A stretch of 9,297 bases of DNA, from positions 1 through 9,297 of the forward strand of contig JAOZPF010000102.1 in the NCBI GenBank assembly GCA_029932895.1. The letters run 5' to 3'. Within the stretch, counting starts at the first letter, position 1. The number at the start of each line of letters is the position of its first letter. Source of the stretch: Anaerolineae bacterium (GTDB lineage: Bacteria > Chloroflexota > Anaerolineae > B4-G1 > DUEL01). The notes under the pieces were generated by a model. That model did not search any database and had not been told where the DNA came from. It saw nothing but the letters and a program-made list of their open reading frames with translations. The position numbers and the translations under genes were made by a program. This document shows positions 1-7,800 of the stretch, piece after piece.

Positions 1-54
1 GTGCGGGTGGTGGTGCCGTACCGCGTCTTTCTGCCGCTGATTCTAGCGCCCTAG
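1..54 (+). CDS. 3' end of an upstream gene for a secreted protein carrying the shared C-terminal tail (partial)
   Basis: Only the last 17 codons and the TAG stop are in the window. They read in frame to a C-terminus ending Y-R-V-F-L-P-L-I-L-A-P. These 54 bases are identical to the last 54 bases of the nuclease gene (8405-8458), so the upstream product very probably ends in the same fibronectin-III-like domain plus hydrophobic tail. The enzymatic part lies outside the window and cannot be named. Similarity to the nuclease gene continues about 15 bases past the stop (13 of 15 match), so the duplicated unit included some 3' flank. It is the third member of a set of adjacent genes sharing this ending. 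The identity of the 3' end is clear; that the whole domain lies upstream is inferred. Confidence 0.8.
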   Translation: MRVVVPYRVFLPLILAP

Positions 55-153
55 TAGCCGCCGTTGCTGTTGCTGTGTTTGCCGCCGCGTGTGCCCAACC
101 GGTCGGCCTCGAGGTACGTGTCGCAAGCAAGAGCTGTGCATTGTCATAGGTTT

Positions 154-158
154 GGAGG
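154..158 (+). promoter_or_regulatory. Shine-Dalgarno site that decides the GTG start of the protease gene
   Basis: GGAGG (within GGAGGAG, 154-160) lies 6 bases before the GTG at 165. This spacing supports a GTG start at 165, which places a good signal peptide directly at the N-terminus. The rest of the 55-164 gap shows no convincing promoter or terminator by eye. Confidence 0.75.
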
Positions 159-164
159 AGTGTC

Positions 165-3100
165 GTGTTTAACTATCGCTTTTCCCATCGTGTGAGATCG
201 CTGTTGGTTGCGTCGGCTCTGACCCTGTTCATCCTTGTGACTGCTGTGTTTCCGGCCGATGCGTTGTTGCCTGTGGTGCGCCCAGAGATGCGCTTGGTGC
301 TTATCGGCACTGTGCACGCTCCCCCGCTGCCCCGCGGGCTGCGGGTCCTGGAGCGGTATGATGCCTTTGTTCTGGCGGAGGTTCCCGTCGCCGATCTGGC
401 GGACCTTCAGCACCGGTACGATGTGGACATGTTACCAGAGCGGACGATGGTCTCCATCAATGGAATCACCTTTGACACGCGGCAGGGTGAGCCGCGTATC
501 TCGTCCGACCTCCGCGCGGCGGCGGACAGTCCCTACTTCCTGCTCCAGTTCTACGGCCCGGTCAAGGCAGAGTGGATCGCCGCGCTGAAAGAGATGGGGG
601 TCGCTTTTTTGGGCTATCATCCCAATTTCACCTACATCGTCCGTATGGACCCCGCGCTGCTCTCCCGCGTCCGGCAGGCCCACGCCGTGCAATGGGTTGG
701 CCCGTACCATCCGGCCTACCGTCTGGCCTCGGAGGAGGAGCTGGCGTTGGCGATGACCGTTGATGACAAACGGGTCTTCCAAGTACACTTCCTGCCGGGT
801 GAGGACCCGGATGTGGTGCGCCGCCATCTGGACGAAAAGGGCTTTTCCGTCGAACTGTTTGCCCCGCTCGATCCGCCGCAGGCTCGCGTCTGGGCCGCGC
901 CGGAGCAGGTGGCGCAGTTGGCTGCGCTCCCCGGCGTCTACCGCGTCGAACCGTATGACCCGCCCCGCTTTGACAACGAGCGTGGTGCTCAGGTGATGCA
1001 CACCTGGGACGTGTGGCAATCGTCCCGCAATGGGCTGCTGCAAGACTTGATGGGAGCGGGGCAGATCGCTGGCGCGGTGGACTCGGGGCTGGACAACAAC
1101 TCGACCAGTCCTACCATCGAGGACTTTTACGACTATTCCGGCGGCGGCAGCACCAGCCGCGTGGTGTACAACGGCAATGGTGATGGCTGCGGCGGATGGT
1201 GCAATTGCTACAGCAGCGACGACAGCAACAGCAGCGGGCACGGCACCCACGTCGCCGGCTCTATCGTCGGCAACGGTTACAACTCGCTCCAACAGCGCGG
1301 GCTGACCGCCCACGCCACTAGTGCTGACCCCACCTTCGACTACGCCTGGGGCGTTGGTGAAGCCCCGGAGGCGGAGATTGCATTTGCTCACGTTGCTGGT
1401 CGCTACTTGATCTATCATGGCACACTTTGTGGCATCGGTACTGCCTACAATACCTGGATGAATGTCTACAACGCCGGGGCGCGGAATGTGAACAACTCCT
1501 GGGGCAACTCTACCTACTCATACGGCGGCGATGCCCAGAGTGGCGATCAGATTATGTGGGACCGGCAGGACTACCTGGTCGTCACTTCGGCCAGCAACGC
1601 CGGGCCCGATTGGAACACGGTCGCGCAGCCGGGCACGGGCAAGAACATCCTCACCGTTGGTGCTGCCACCAACCACCGCTCTGTGTGGGGGCTCACTGGC
1701 GACTCTGCCAGCACGTTGACCTATTTCAGCAGCCGTGGCCCGGTTAACCCCGGCGGTGGCGACGGTCGGGCCAAGCCCGATATTGTCGCTCCTGGCGCTT
1801 ATGTTCTCTCCACGCGGACCAATTATATTGTTGCCAGCACGGCGTTACTCTGGGGAAATGAGCCGGGGGATGGCGACGGCGATGGACGGCCTGATTACGT
1901 TTGGAGCGGCGGGACCTCGATGTCGGCCCCGCTGGCGACCGGCGCGGCGACCATCATCCGCGATTATTTCCAGGATGTCCAGGGATTGGGTTCGTCTACT
2001 CCACCCAGCGCGGCGCTGATCAAGGCGGCGATGCTGAACGGGGCGGTGGATATGGGATACGGCTACGAGTCCCTCTCCAGCGCTCCCTACGGCGGGCGGA
2101 ATCTCCAGGGTTGGGGCATGGTCAACGTTGAGCAGTCTGTTGTTCCCCATGCTCCTCGCTCTTTCTTTTACGACGATTTTACCAACATTACCAGCTCTTC
2201 TCACCAGTCCTCCATCGGCTTTACTTCCTCTGGGCAGTACAAGCAATACACGGTGCAAGTTGTGAACTCGAGTGAGCCGCTCAAGATCACCCTCCACTGG
2301 ACCGACCGGCAGAGAGGTAGTGACGGCAGCGCGGTGAACAACCTCAATCTGCTGGTGACAGCCCCCGACGGCAGCACTCAGTACCGGGGCAATGTCTTTA
2401 GCGGCTCTTGGTCTACCACCGGTGGCTCTTATGATACCAAGAACAATGTCGAAGCGGTTTACTTGCAGAACCCGTCTACCGGTACCTGGACTATCCGCGT
2501 TACTGATGCCAGCCACGGTGGGGGGACCCAGCCGTATGCGTTGGTCGTTTCGGGCGGGCTGGGGCCGAACCCCTCCTACACCTGCCCCACGGGCGGCTGT
2601 GGTCGGGCTGGCACTTCGGCTCAACCTTACCTTCCCTCGCTCAAGCCGCTGAGCGGAAGCTTGGAGCACGTTGAGGCTGGGAGCAACTTTACCTACTCCT
2701 TCCGCCTGACCAACTGGGGGACCAACGGCGATACCATTAGCTTGGGCTACAGCGTCACCGATATGAGTAGGAACAGCGCCTCCGGCGTGACGGTCTCCTT
2801 CAGCCCCGCTGGTCCCTTCAGCCTCTCCTCTGGCGCTTCTCGGGATGTCCAAGCGACAGTTAGCGTCGGCTCCGGCGTCAGCAACGGCCCCTACGATGTA
2901 GAGATCACCGCTACGTCCGCTGGCGCTGGTGGGCGCCAGGATGGGTTGGTCGTTCCCCTGAACGTCATCGCTAACAACAGCCTCTCCAACGAGACCGGGG
3001 TGGTCAGTGACGCGGCCCCGCAGTATGCCAACGACTTTTGGGGAACCGGCGACCTGCTTTGGGCAGCTTATCTCTCCGCCGAGAGCCACAACAACAGCGA

Positions 3101-4580
3101 GACGGAGGTCTGGACTTCCCGCTCGACCGATGGCGGGCAGACCTGGACAAAGATGGGCCAGGTGGACGCCAACAATGGTGTCTACTATCACGACCCGGCG
3201 ATTGCCGGAAACTCTGATGGTAGCAGCGTTACAGTGGCCTGGACGCGACCTAACGACCGTGTCTTCGCCCGCACGTGGACCTCTTCCGGTGGGTGGGGCT
3301 CCATCCGGACGCTGTGGACCCCCTCCACCAGCGGCACCTGGCGCGTCGGCCCTCCGGATGTTCTCTATGACAACGATGGCGACATCCTGGTCGTTTGGCG
3401 GGCTTATGACTACGATAACTCCACTACTGAGGGGATTTTCTACTCCTTCTCGACCAACGATGGAGTGTCCTGGTCCTCTTATGCGGGCGTGCCGGATGCC
3501 AGTTGCAACGACTGCACGCACTATCATCCTCAGTTGACGCTGGACACCAGCCGCAACGATGTCTGGATGGCCTACGCTCACAACATCAACAACCGGGACA
3601 TCCGCTTGAAGCGCTGGAGTGGCTCCTCCAATAGCTGGCAGAGCGGGAATCCGGTGGTCGCCAGCACGAGCGATCGGGAGATCCACCCTGGGATCGGCTA
3701 CGTGGCGGATACCGATGCGCTTTGGGTAACTTGGCATCGCTATTCCGGCTACAGCAATCCCAATGCTCGCCTCTACTATGTTCGCTCCACCGCTGGCAGC
3801 CTGCCCAATCCCACCTGGGGGACAACCCGGGGACCGTACGGTGTCCGCACTGCGGAAACCCACCCGGCGATGGTGGTGGGTGATAGTTCCGATGCCTACA
3901 TTGCCTATCTTGCCTATAATGATAGTTATCGTGGTGGCAATATCTACCTGCTTACCGTGCCGGCATCTGGTGGCGTGCCTTCGCAGACCGACCAGGTCTG
4001 TGCCACGGTGGACGATCCGCCACTGTATGCGCGGGGGAATGGGGGGAACCCTCAGCTCCTCTGGCTAGAGACGACGGTGAACGGCCAGACCAATACGGGT
4101 CCCACGCTCCTCTACTCCAAGAACCCGCCCGACAATGAAGACCCCGACTATGGCACCAATCTGGGTGTGGCGCAGACGCTTTTCAATCAGGGCGAGAATT
4201 TCGATCTCTATATCAGCCAGGCCGGCGTGCGAGGCCCCACCGCGGTCAATCTGGCGGGGTTCGACGCCGCGGTGCAGGGCCGGGACGTGCTGGTGACGTG
4301 GAATACGGCGAGCGAGATCGACCTGGCGGGGTTCAATCTCTACCGCAGCCGGCACGCGGATGGGCCGTACACACGTCTGAACGGGGGATTGATCCCGGCG
4401 AGGAATCCCGGCTCGGTGCTGGGGGCGAGCTACGAGTGGCTGGACCGGGGGGTGGAGCAAGGGCGGGCCTATTACTACGAGCTGGAGCAGGTGGAGGCGG
4501 GTGGCGGGACGCTGGAGAGCGGGCTGGTGCGGGTGGTGGTGCCGTACCGCGTCTTTCTGCCGTCGATCCTAGTGCCCTAG
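165..4580 (+). CDS. Secreted Kp43-type subtilisin-like serine protease (S8) with BNR-type propeller and C-terminal Fn3-plus-tail module
   Basis: This 1471-residue protein is predicted to be an exported endopeptidase. Residues 1-34 form a signal peptide: basic start, hydrophobic core, probable cleavage after A-D-A. Residues 40-270 resemble the long propeptide of Kp43-like subtilases. The S8 domain spans about 285-665. Its triad is visible: Asp306 (A-V-D-S-G), His359 (H-G-T-H-V-A-G) and Ser585 (G-T-S-M-S-A-P), with Asn478 as oxyanion residue (S-N-A-G). Residues 665-797 match the P-domain-like beta-sandwich that follows such proteases. Residues 825-937 look like an Ig/NEW3-type domain. Residues 945-1355 contain Asp-box motifs (S987-W994 and S1096-W1103) of a BNR/sialidase-like beta-propeller; I see no sialidase catalytic motif. 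Residues 1358-1471 are the Fn3-like domain and tail shared with the nuclease. Oddities are a Cys342/346/348 cluster and a D-G-D-G-D-G loop just before Ser585. The protease call is firm; natural substrate and anchoring are unknown. Confidence 0.93.
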   Translation: MFNYRFSHRVRSLLVASALTLFILVTAVFPADALLPVVRPEMRLVLIGTVHAPPLPRGLRVLERYDAFVLAEVPVADLADLQHRYDVDMLPERTMVSINGITFDTRQGEPRISSDLRAAADSPYFLLQFYGPVKAEWIAALKEMGVAFLGYHPNFTYIVRMDPALLSRVRQAHAVQWVGPYHPAYRLASEEELALAMTVDDKRVFQVHFLPGEDPDVVRRHLDEKGFSVELFAPLDPPQARVWAAPEQVAQLAALPGVYRVEPYDPPRFDNERGAQVMHTWDVWQSSRNGLLQDLMGAGQIAGAVDSGLDNNSTSPTIEDFYDYSGGGSTSRVVYNGNGDGCGGWCNCYSSDDSNSSGHGTHVAGSIVGNGYNSLQQRGLTAHATSADPTFDYAWGVGEAPEAEIAFAHVAGRYLIYHGTLCGIGTAYNTWMNVYNAGARNVNNSWGNSTYSYGGDAQSGDQIMWDRQDYLVVTSASNAGPDWNTVAQPGTGKNILTVGAATNHRSVWGLTGDSASTLTYFSSRGPVNPGGGDGRAKPDIVAPGAYVLSTRTNYIVASTALLWGNEPGDGDGDGRPDYVWSGGTSMSAPLATGAATIIRDYFQDVQGLGSSTPPSAALIKAAMLNGAVDMGYGYESLSSAPYGGRNLQGWGMVNVEQSVVPHAPRSFFYDDFTNITSSSHQSSIGFTSSGQYKQYTVQVVNSSEPLKITLHWTDRQRGSDGSAVNNLNLLVTAPDGSTQYRGNVFSGSWSTTGGSYDTKNNVEAVYLQNPSTGTWTIRVTDASHGGGTQPYALVVSGGLGPNPSYTCPTGGCGRAGTSAQPYLPSLKPLSGSLEHVEAGSNFTYSFRLTNWGTNGDTISLGYSVTDMSRNSASGVTVSFSPAGPFSLSSGASRDVQATVSVGSGVSNGPYDVEITATSAGAGGRQDGLVVPLNVIANNSLSNETGVVSDAAPQYANDFWGTGDLLWAAYLSAESHNNSETEVWTSRSTDGGQTWTKMGQVDANNGVYYHDPAIAGNSDGSSVTVAWTRPNDRVFARTWTSSGGWGSIRTLWTPSTSGTWRVGPPDVLYDNDGDILVVWRAYDYDNSTTEGIFYSFSTNDGVSWSSYAGVPDASCNDCTHYHPQLTLDTSRNDVWMAYAHNINNRDIRLKRWSGSSNSWQSGNPVVASTSDREIHPGIGYVADTDALWVTWHRYSGYSNPNARLYYVRSTAGSLPNPTWGTTRGPYGVRTAETHPAMVVGDSSDAYIAYLAYNDSYRGGNIYLLTVPASGGVPSQTDQVCATVDDPPLYARGNGGNPQLLWLETTVNGQTNTGPTLLYSKNPPDNEDPDYGTNLGVAQTLFNQGENFDLYISQAGVRGPTAVNLAGFDAAVQGRDVLVTWNTASEIDLAGFNLYRSRHADGPYTRLNGGLIPARNPGSVLGASYEWLDRGVEQGRAYYYELEQVEAGGGTLESGLVRVVVPYRVFLPSILVP
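4236..4580 (+). repeat. Shared C-terminal module, copy A (direct repeat, end of the protease gene)
   Basis: 345 bases encode residues 1358-1471 plus stop. The module is aligned without gaps to 8114-8458: the first 327 bases (4236-4562) are identical and the only four differences are at 4563, 4564, 4568 and 4573. The left edge falls exactly on a codon boundary (a Pro codon) in both genes. The encoded unit is about 95 residues of Fn3-like beta-sandwich (motifs V-T-W-N-T-A-S-E-I-D, G-F-N-L-Y-R-S and Y-Y-Y-E-L) followed by the tail Y-R-V-F-L-P-S-I-L-V-P. By hand count the identical part is about 69% GC, with G 142 and C 85. Confidence 0.95.
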
Positions 4581-4658
4581 GGGTATGATGCCGGGGCGTT
4601 TGTTGGACGTCCAGGCAGCGGCAGTGCTGGGTGGCCTGCATTTCGATGCCTTCTGTAT

Positions 4659-4682
4659 GCGCGGGGGCTATCGCCCCCGCGC
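4659..4682 (+). terminator. GC-rich perfect hairpin downstream of the protease gene (possible terminator)
   Basis: A perfect 10-bp inverted repeat (left arm 4659-4668, right arm 4673-4682) encloses a 4-base loop, 79 bases after the protease stop. The stem is almost all G:C. No T-run follows it, so it is not a classical intrinsic terminator. It could be a transcript-end stabiliser, a Rho-assisted stop, or part of the nuclease leader. Confidence 0.45.
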
Positions 4683-4700
4683 CTGGGCTTGGAATAGCCG

Positions 4701-4737
4701 AGGTCGCCCCCTTGTGGAGTGTCGGCGACCTGGTTTT
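4701..4737 (+). terminator. Weak terminator-like hairpin with short T-run between protease and nuclease genes
   Basis: AGGTCGCC (4701-4708) and GGCGACCT (4724-4731) form a perfect 8-bp stem with a 15-base loop, followed two bases later by TTTT (4734-4737). This is a modest intrinsic-terminator pattern. The loop is long and the T-run short, so the call is tentative. Confidence 0.35.
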
Positions 4738-4787
4738 GCCAGGAGGTGAACTTGGGGGTTGCAAACATGCCCTGCGGGGGGGACTTG

Positions 4788-4808
4788 CCTTCCTGACGGG
4801 CAGGAGGG
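4788..4808 (+). promoter_or_regulatory. Small hairpin in the presumed 5' leader of the nuclease gene
   Basis: CCTTCCTG (4788-4795) can pair with CAGGAGGG (4801-4808) across a 5-base loop, with one G:U pair. It ends 26 bases before the nuclease ATG and just upstream of the ribosome binding site. The right arm contains an extra GGAGG. Whether it is transcribed with the gene, or regulates it, is unknown. Confidence 0.3.
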
Positions 4809-4822
4809 ATACTATCTATACC

Positions 4823-4829
4823 GGGAGGG
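4823..4829 (+). promoter_or_regulatory. Shine-Dalgarno site that decides the ATG start of the nuclease gene
   Basis: GGGAGGG lies 5 bases before the ATG at 4835. The frame stays open upstream to an ATG at 4631, but the extra 68 residues are not signal-peptide-like and cross both hairpins. The 4835 start puts a clear signal peptide at the N-terminus, so it is preferred. Confidence 0.8.
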
Positions 4830-4834
4830 AAAGG

Positions 4835-7800
4835 ATGGAAAAGGCTTCTTTGTCCACCGGGGCTATCCGCGCGATCGTGCCCCTGTTGCTGGTCATGGCA
4901 TCTCTGCTCCCTATGCCAGGGGTGAGGGTTGCCCAGGCGGCTACCTATGCGGAGAACTTTGACGTCAACGCCAACTGGACCAACGTCAGTGGGTCGAGTC
5001 TAAGTGCATACGGGACCAAGGAGTATGCCGATAGCGCTCACCCCGCGGTCACGTTTCACGCCGAGGTTGCTCTGCGGGAGACCTCGGGCACCCAGGATGG
5101 GTTCTTCAAGACGCACAGCGGAGCTTATGCGTGGCGACTGCGGAATGCCAGCGGCGCGTTTTGGCAGGCCAAGGTGACCACGGGGGGCGTGGGAACCTTT
5201 TCCGTCTGGGTGCGGCGTTGGGATTCCAGCCCTGGCCCCAATTACGTGGCTGAGTACAGCACGGATAACGGCAGCACGTGGACGACGGTGCAGACCATCG
5301 ACAACACGTGGCTTGGTTCTAGCGACTGGAAGCAGGTAGCGGGGACTATCAACACATCGAACGGTGCGGGCGATACGGATGACATTATCATCAGGATCAG
5401 GCGGACCGGCGGCGAGAGACTGATGGTGGATGATTTCGAGATGACCGACTATGCGGGCGATTCGCCCCCCTCCGTTGCCAGCACTACCCCCGCCGACGGT
5501 GCCACCGGAGTGGCTGTGGATGTTGATATCGTCGTCAACTTTAGCGAGAATGTGACGGTCACTGGAAGCTGGTACAACATCAACTGTAGCACCACCGGCA
5601 CGCACACGGCTGCCCAGTCGGGCGGCCCGCAGAGCTTTACTCTGAACCCGGATAGCGACTTTGTCGTTGGAGACCACTGTACGGTCACTATCTATGCCAG
5701 TCAGGTCACCGATCAGGATGGCACCCCCGACCACATGGCCTCCGATTACAGTTGGAGTTTCGACGTCGGCGGAGGGAGCGCGGCGAACGTGCTCATCAAT
5801 GAGGTCGATGCCGACACCTCTGGCGCCGACACACTCGAGTTTGTGGAACTGTACGATGGTGGCTCCGGCAACACCGACCTGACCGGATTGGTCGTCGTCT
5901 TTTTCAACGGCAACGGCGATACTTCCTACGCCGCCTTCGATCTCGATGGTCGCAGCACTGACGCCAATGGCTACTTTGTGCTGGGCAATTCCGGCGTGAG
6001 CGGCGTGGACTGGGTGTTCTCTGATGGCTTGTTGCAGAACGGGGCGGATGCCGTCGCTCTCTACCAGGATGATGGCAGCAGTTTCCCCAACGGCACGCCG
6101 GTCACCACCAACAACCTGCTCGATGCCCTGGTCTATGACACCAATGATGCTGATGATGCGGGGTTGTTGGTTCTGCTCAACAGCGGCGAACCGCAGGTCA
6201 ATGAGGATGGCGGCGGGAACAAGGACAACGACTCGAACCGCCGCTGCCCCAACGGGTCAGGTGGACAGCGCAACACCAGCAGCTATTACCAGGGAGCCCC
6301 CACGCCAGATGCGGACAATAGTTGCAGCGCCCCGCCGAACTGTAGCACTATACCCGGGATCCAGGGCAGCGGCAGCGCTTCGCCTTGCGAAAACCAGACC
6401 GTCACCATCTCGGGCTGCGTCACCGGCGTGACAGCCAAGGGCTTTTACGTCCAGGACGTGGCGGGAGACGGCGATTCCAACACCTCCGACGGTATCTATG
6501 TTTATATGTACAGTGGCTGGGATAATCACCAGAACCTGGAGGTTGGTTATAACGTCACCGTTGCCGGCGGCACGGTGCAGGAGTATTATGAGGCCACCGA
6601 GATTTACTGCGGCTATACCGGCTGCGGACCAAACGGCGGGGACGATGTCGTCAAGGGAGGTGCCTGCACTCTGCCCGCACCAGTGACGGTGCAGCAGATC
6701 CAGACCCTGGGTGACCACGACGCCACGCTTTATGAGAATGTCGAGTTCATGCGCGTGCAGATGAGCATTGACGGCTACGTGCAAGGGCCGACCAAGCGTT
6801 TTACCTCCCGTTTTGCCCACGGCGACCCCGAGATCGGGTTCATTTACTGGGGGCTGGAGAGTTCACTGCCTCATCCCCCTCGCCTCTTCCAGGATGACTA
6901 TGCTGGTTATGGCTCGCTCAACTTTCTCTCCGGCGCTTGTGACAAGGACCTCCCCGATGTCGATTTCGGCGACCGTATCCAGGCCACGGACCTGATAGGG
7001 GTGATGGGATACCACTTTGACAAGTGGCAGTTGATCCTGGACCCGTCGCAGACGCAGACGATCACGGTGACCGATAGCGCCGACGTTTCTGATTCGGAGG
7101 GACCGATCGGGGGTGACGAGTTTGGAATCTGCACCTTTAACCTGGAGAATATGTTTGATCATATCGACGACGGGGATGGAGATGTGGGTGACTGGTCGCC
7201 GGCGGATGCGGCCGCCTACACGGCCATGCTCCAGGTTCGCGCCCAGGATATTGTCAACGAACTGCAAAACTGCACCGTCATCGCTGTGCAGGAGATGGAA
7301 GGGAAAGAGCAGGTCTGGGACGACCTGGAAGCGCAGATTGAGGCGGCTGCTGGCGGGGCGGTGGATTTCGAGTGGGACTATTGGGAGAGTTGGGACGTGC
7401 GCGACATCACGGTGGGTATCCTCTACAACGCTGACCGCGTGACTCTGGTCAGCAGCGACCAGCGGCAGGGGTGCTCGACCACGGACTGGGGGGTGAGCTA
7501 TAGCAACGTCCAAGCCCCGCGCGACAAACCGGACCCCTGTGGAGGGAGTGAGCCGTATGCTCTCTTCAGCCGCCCGCCCTACGTCGCCCGGCTCCAGGTC
7601 AGTGGCGGGCCCGAGTTCACCATCATTGTCAATCACTTCAAGTCCAAACGCTCCAGTTCATACTGCTCCACCACCGATTGTACCGACCGCAGAGAGGCTC
7701 AGGCTAATTGGGTCTCTGCATTGGTGAACGAGTATTCTGCCACCACGCCGAACGTGGTTGTGGCTGGTGACCTGAACGACAGCCTCGGCTCTACGCCCAT

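Noticed and set aside
432..1418. Minus-strand open frame (328 codons) opposite the protease propeptide and catalytic region
   Set aside because: It is antisense to clearly coding sequence containing Asp306 and His359. No motif or plausible start context was seen.
1869..1895. Dockerin domain suggested by the D-G-D-G-D-G loop in the protease
   Set aside because: There is only one loop, within the catalytic domain. A dockerin needs two such segments with intervening helices.
1845..3863. Long minus-strand open frame (672 codons) inside the protease gene
   Set aside because: It lies antisense to a gene with full domain support, has a low-complexity composition typical of a GC-rich shadow frame, and shows no recognisable domain.
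4519..4580. Sortase (LPXTG) or PEP-CTERM anchoring signal
   Set aside because: The tail has L-P but no T-G, no transmembrane helix after it and no terminal basic cluster. It ends immediately after Pro.
4631..4834. Upstream ATG at 4631 as nuclease start
   Set aside because: It would bury the signal peptide 68 residues inside the protein and run through two hairpins. The ATG at 4835 has a strong Shine-Dalgarno site.
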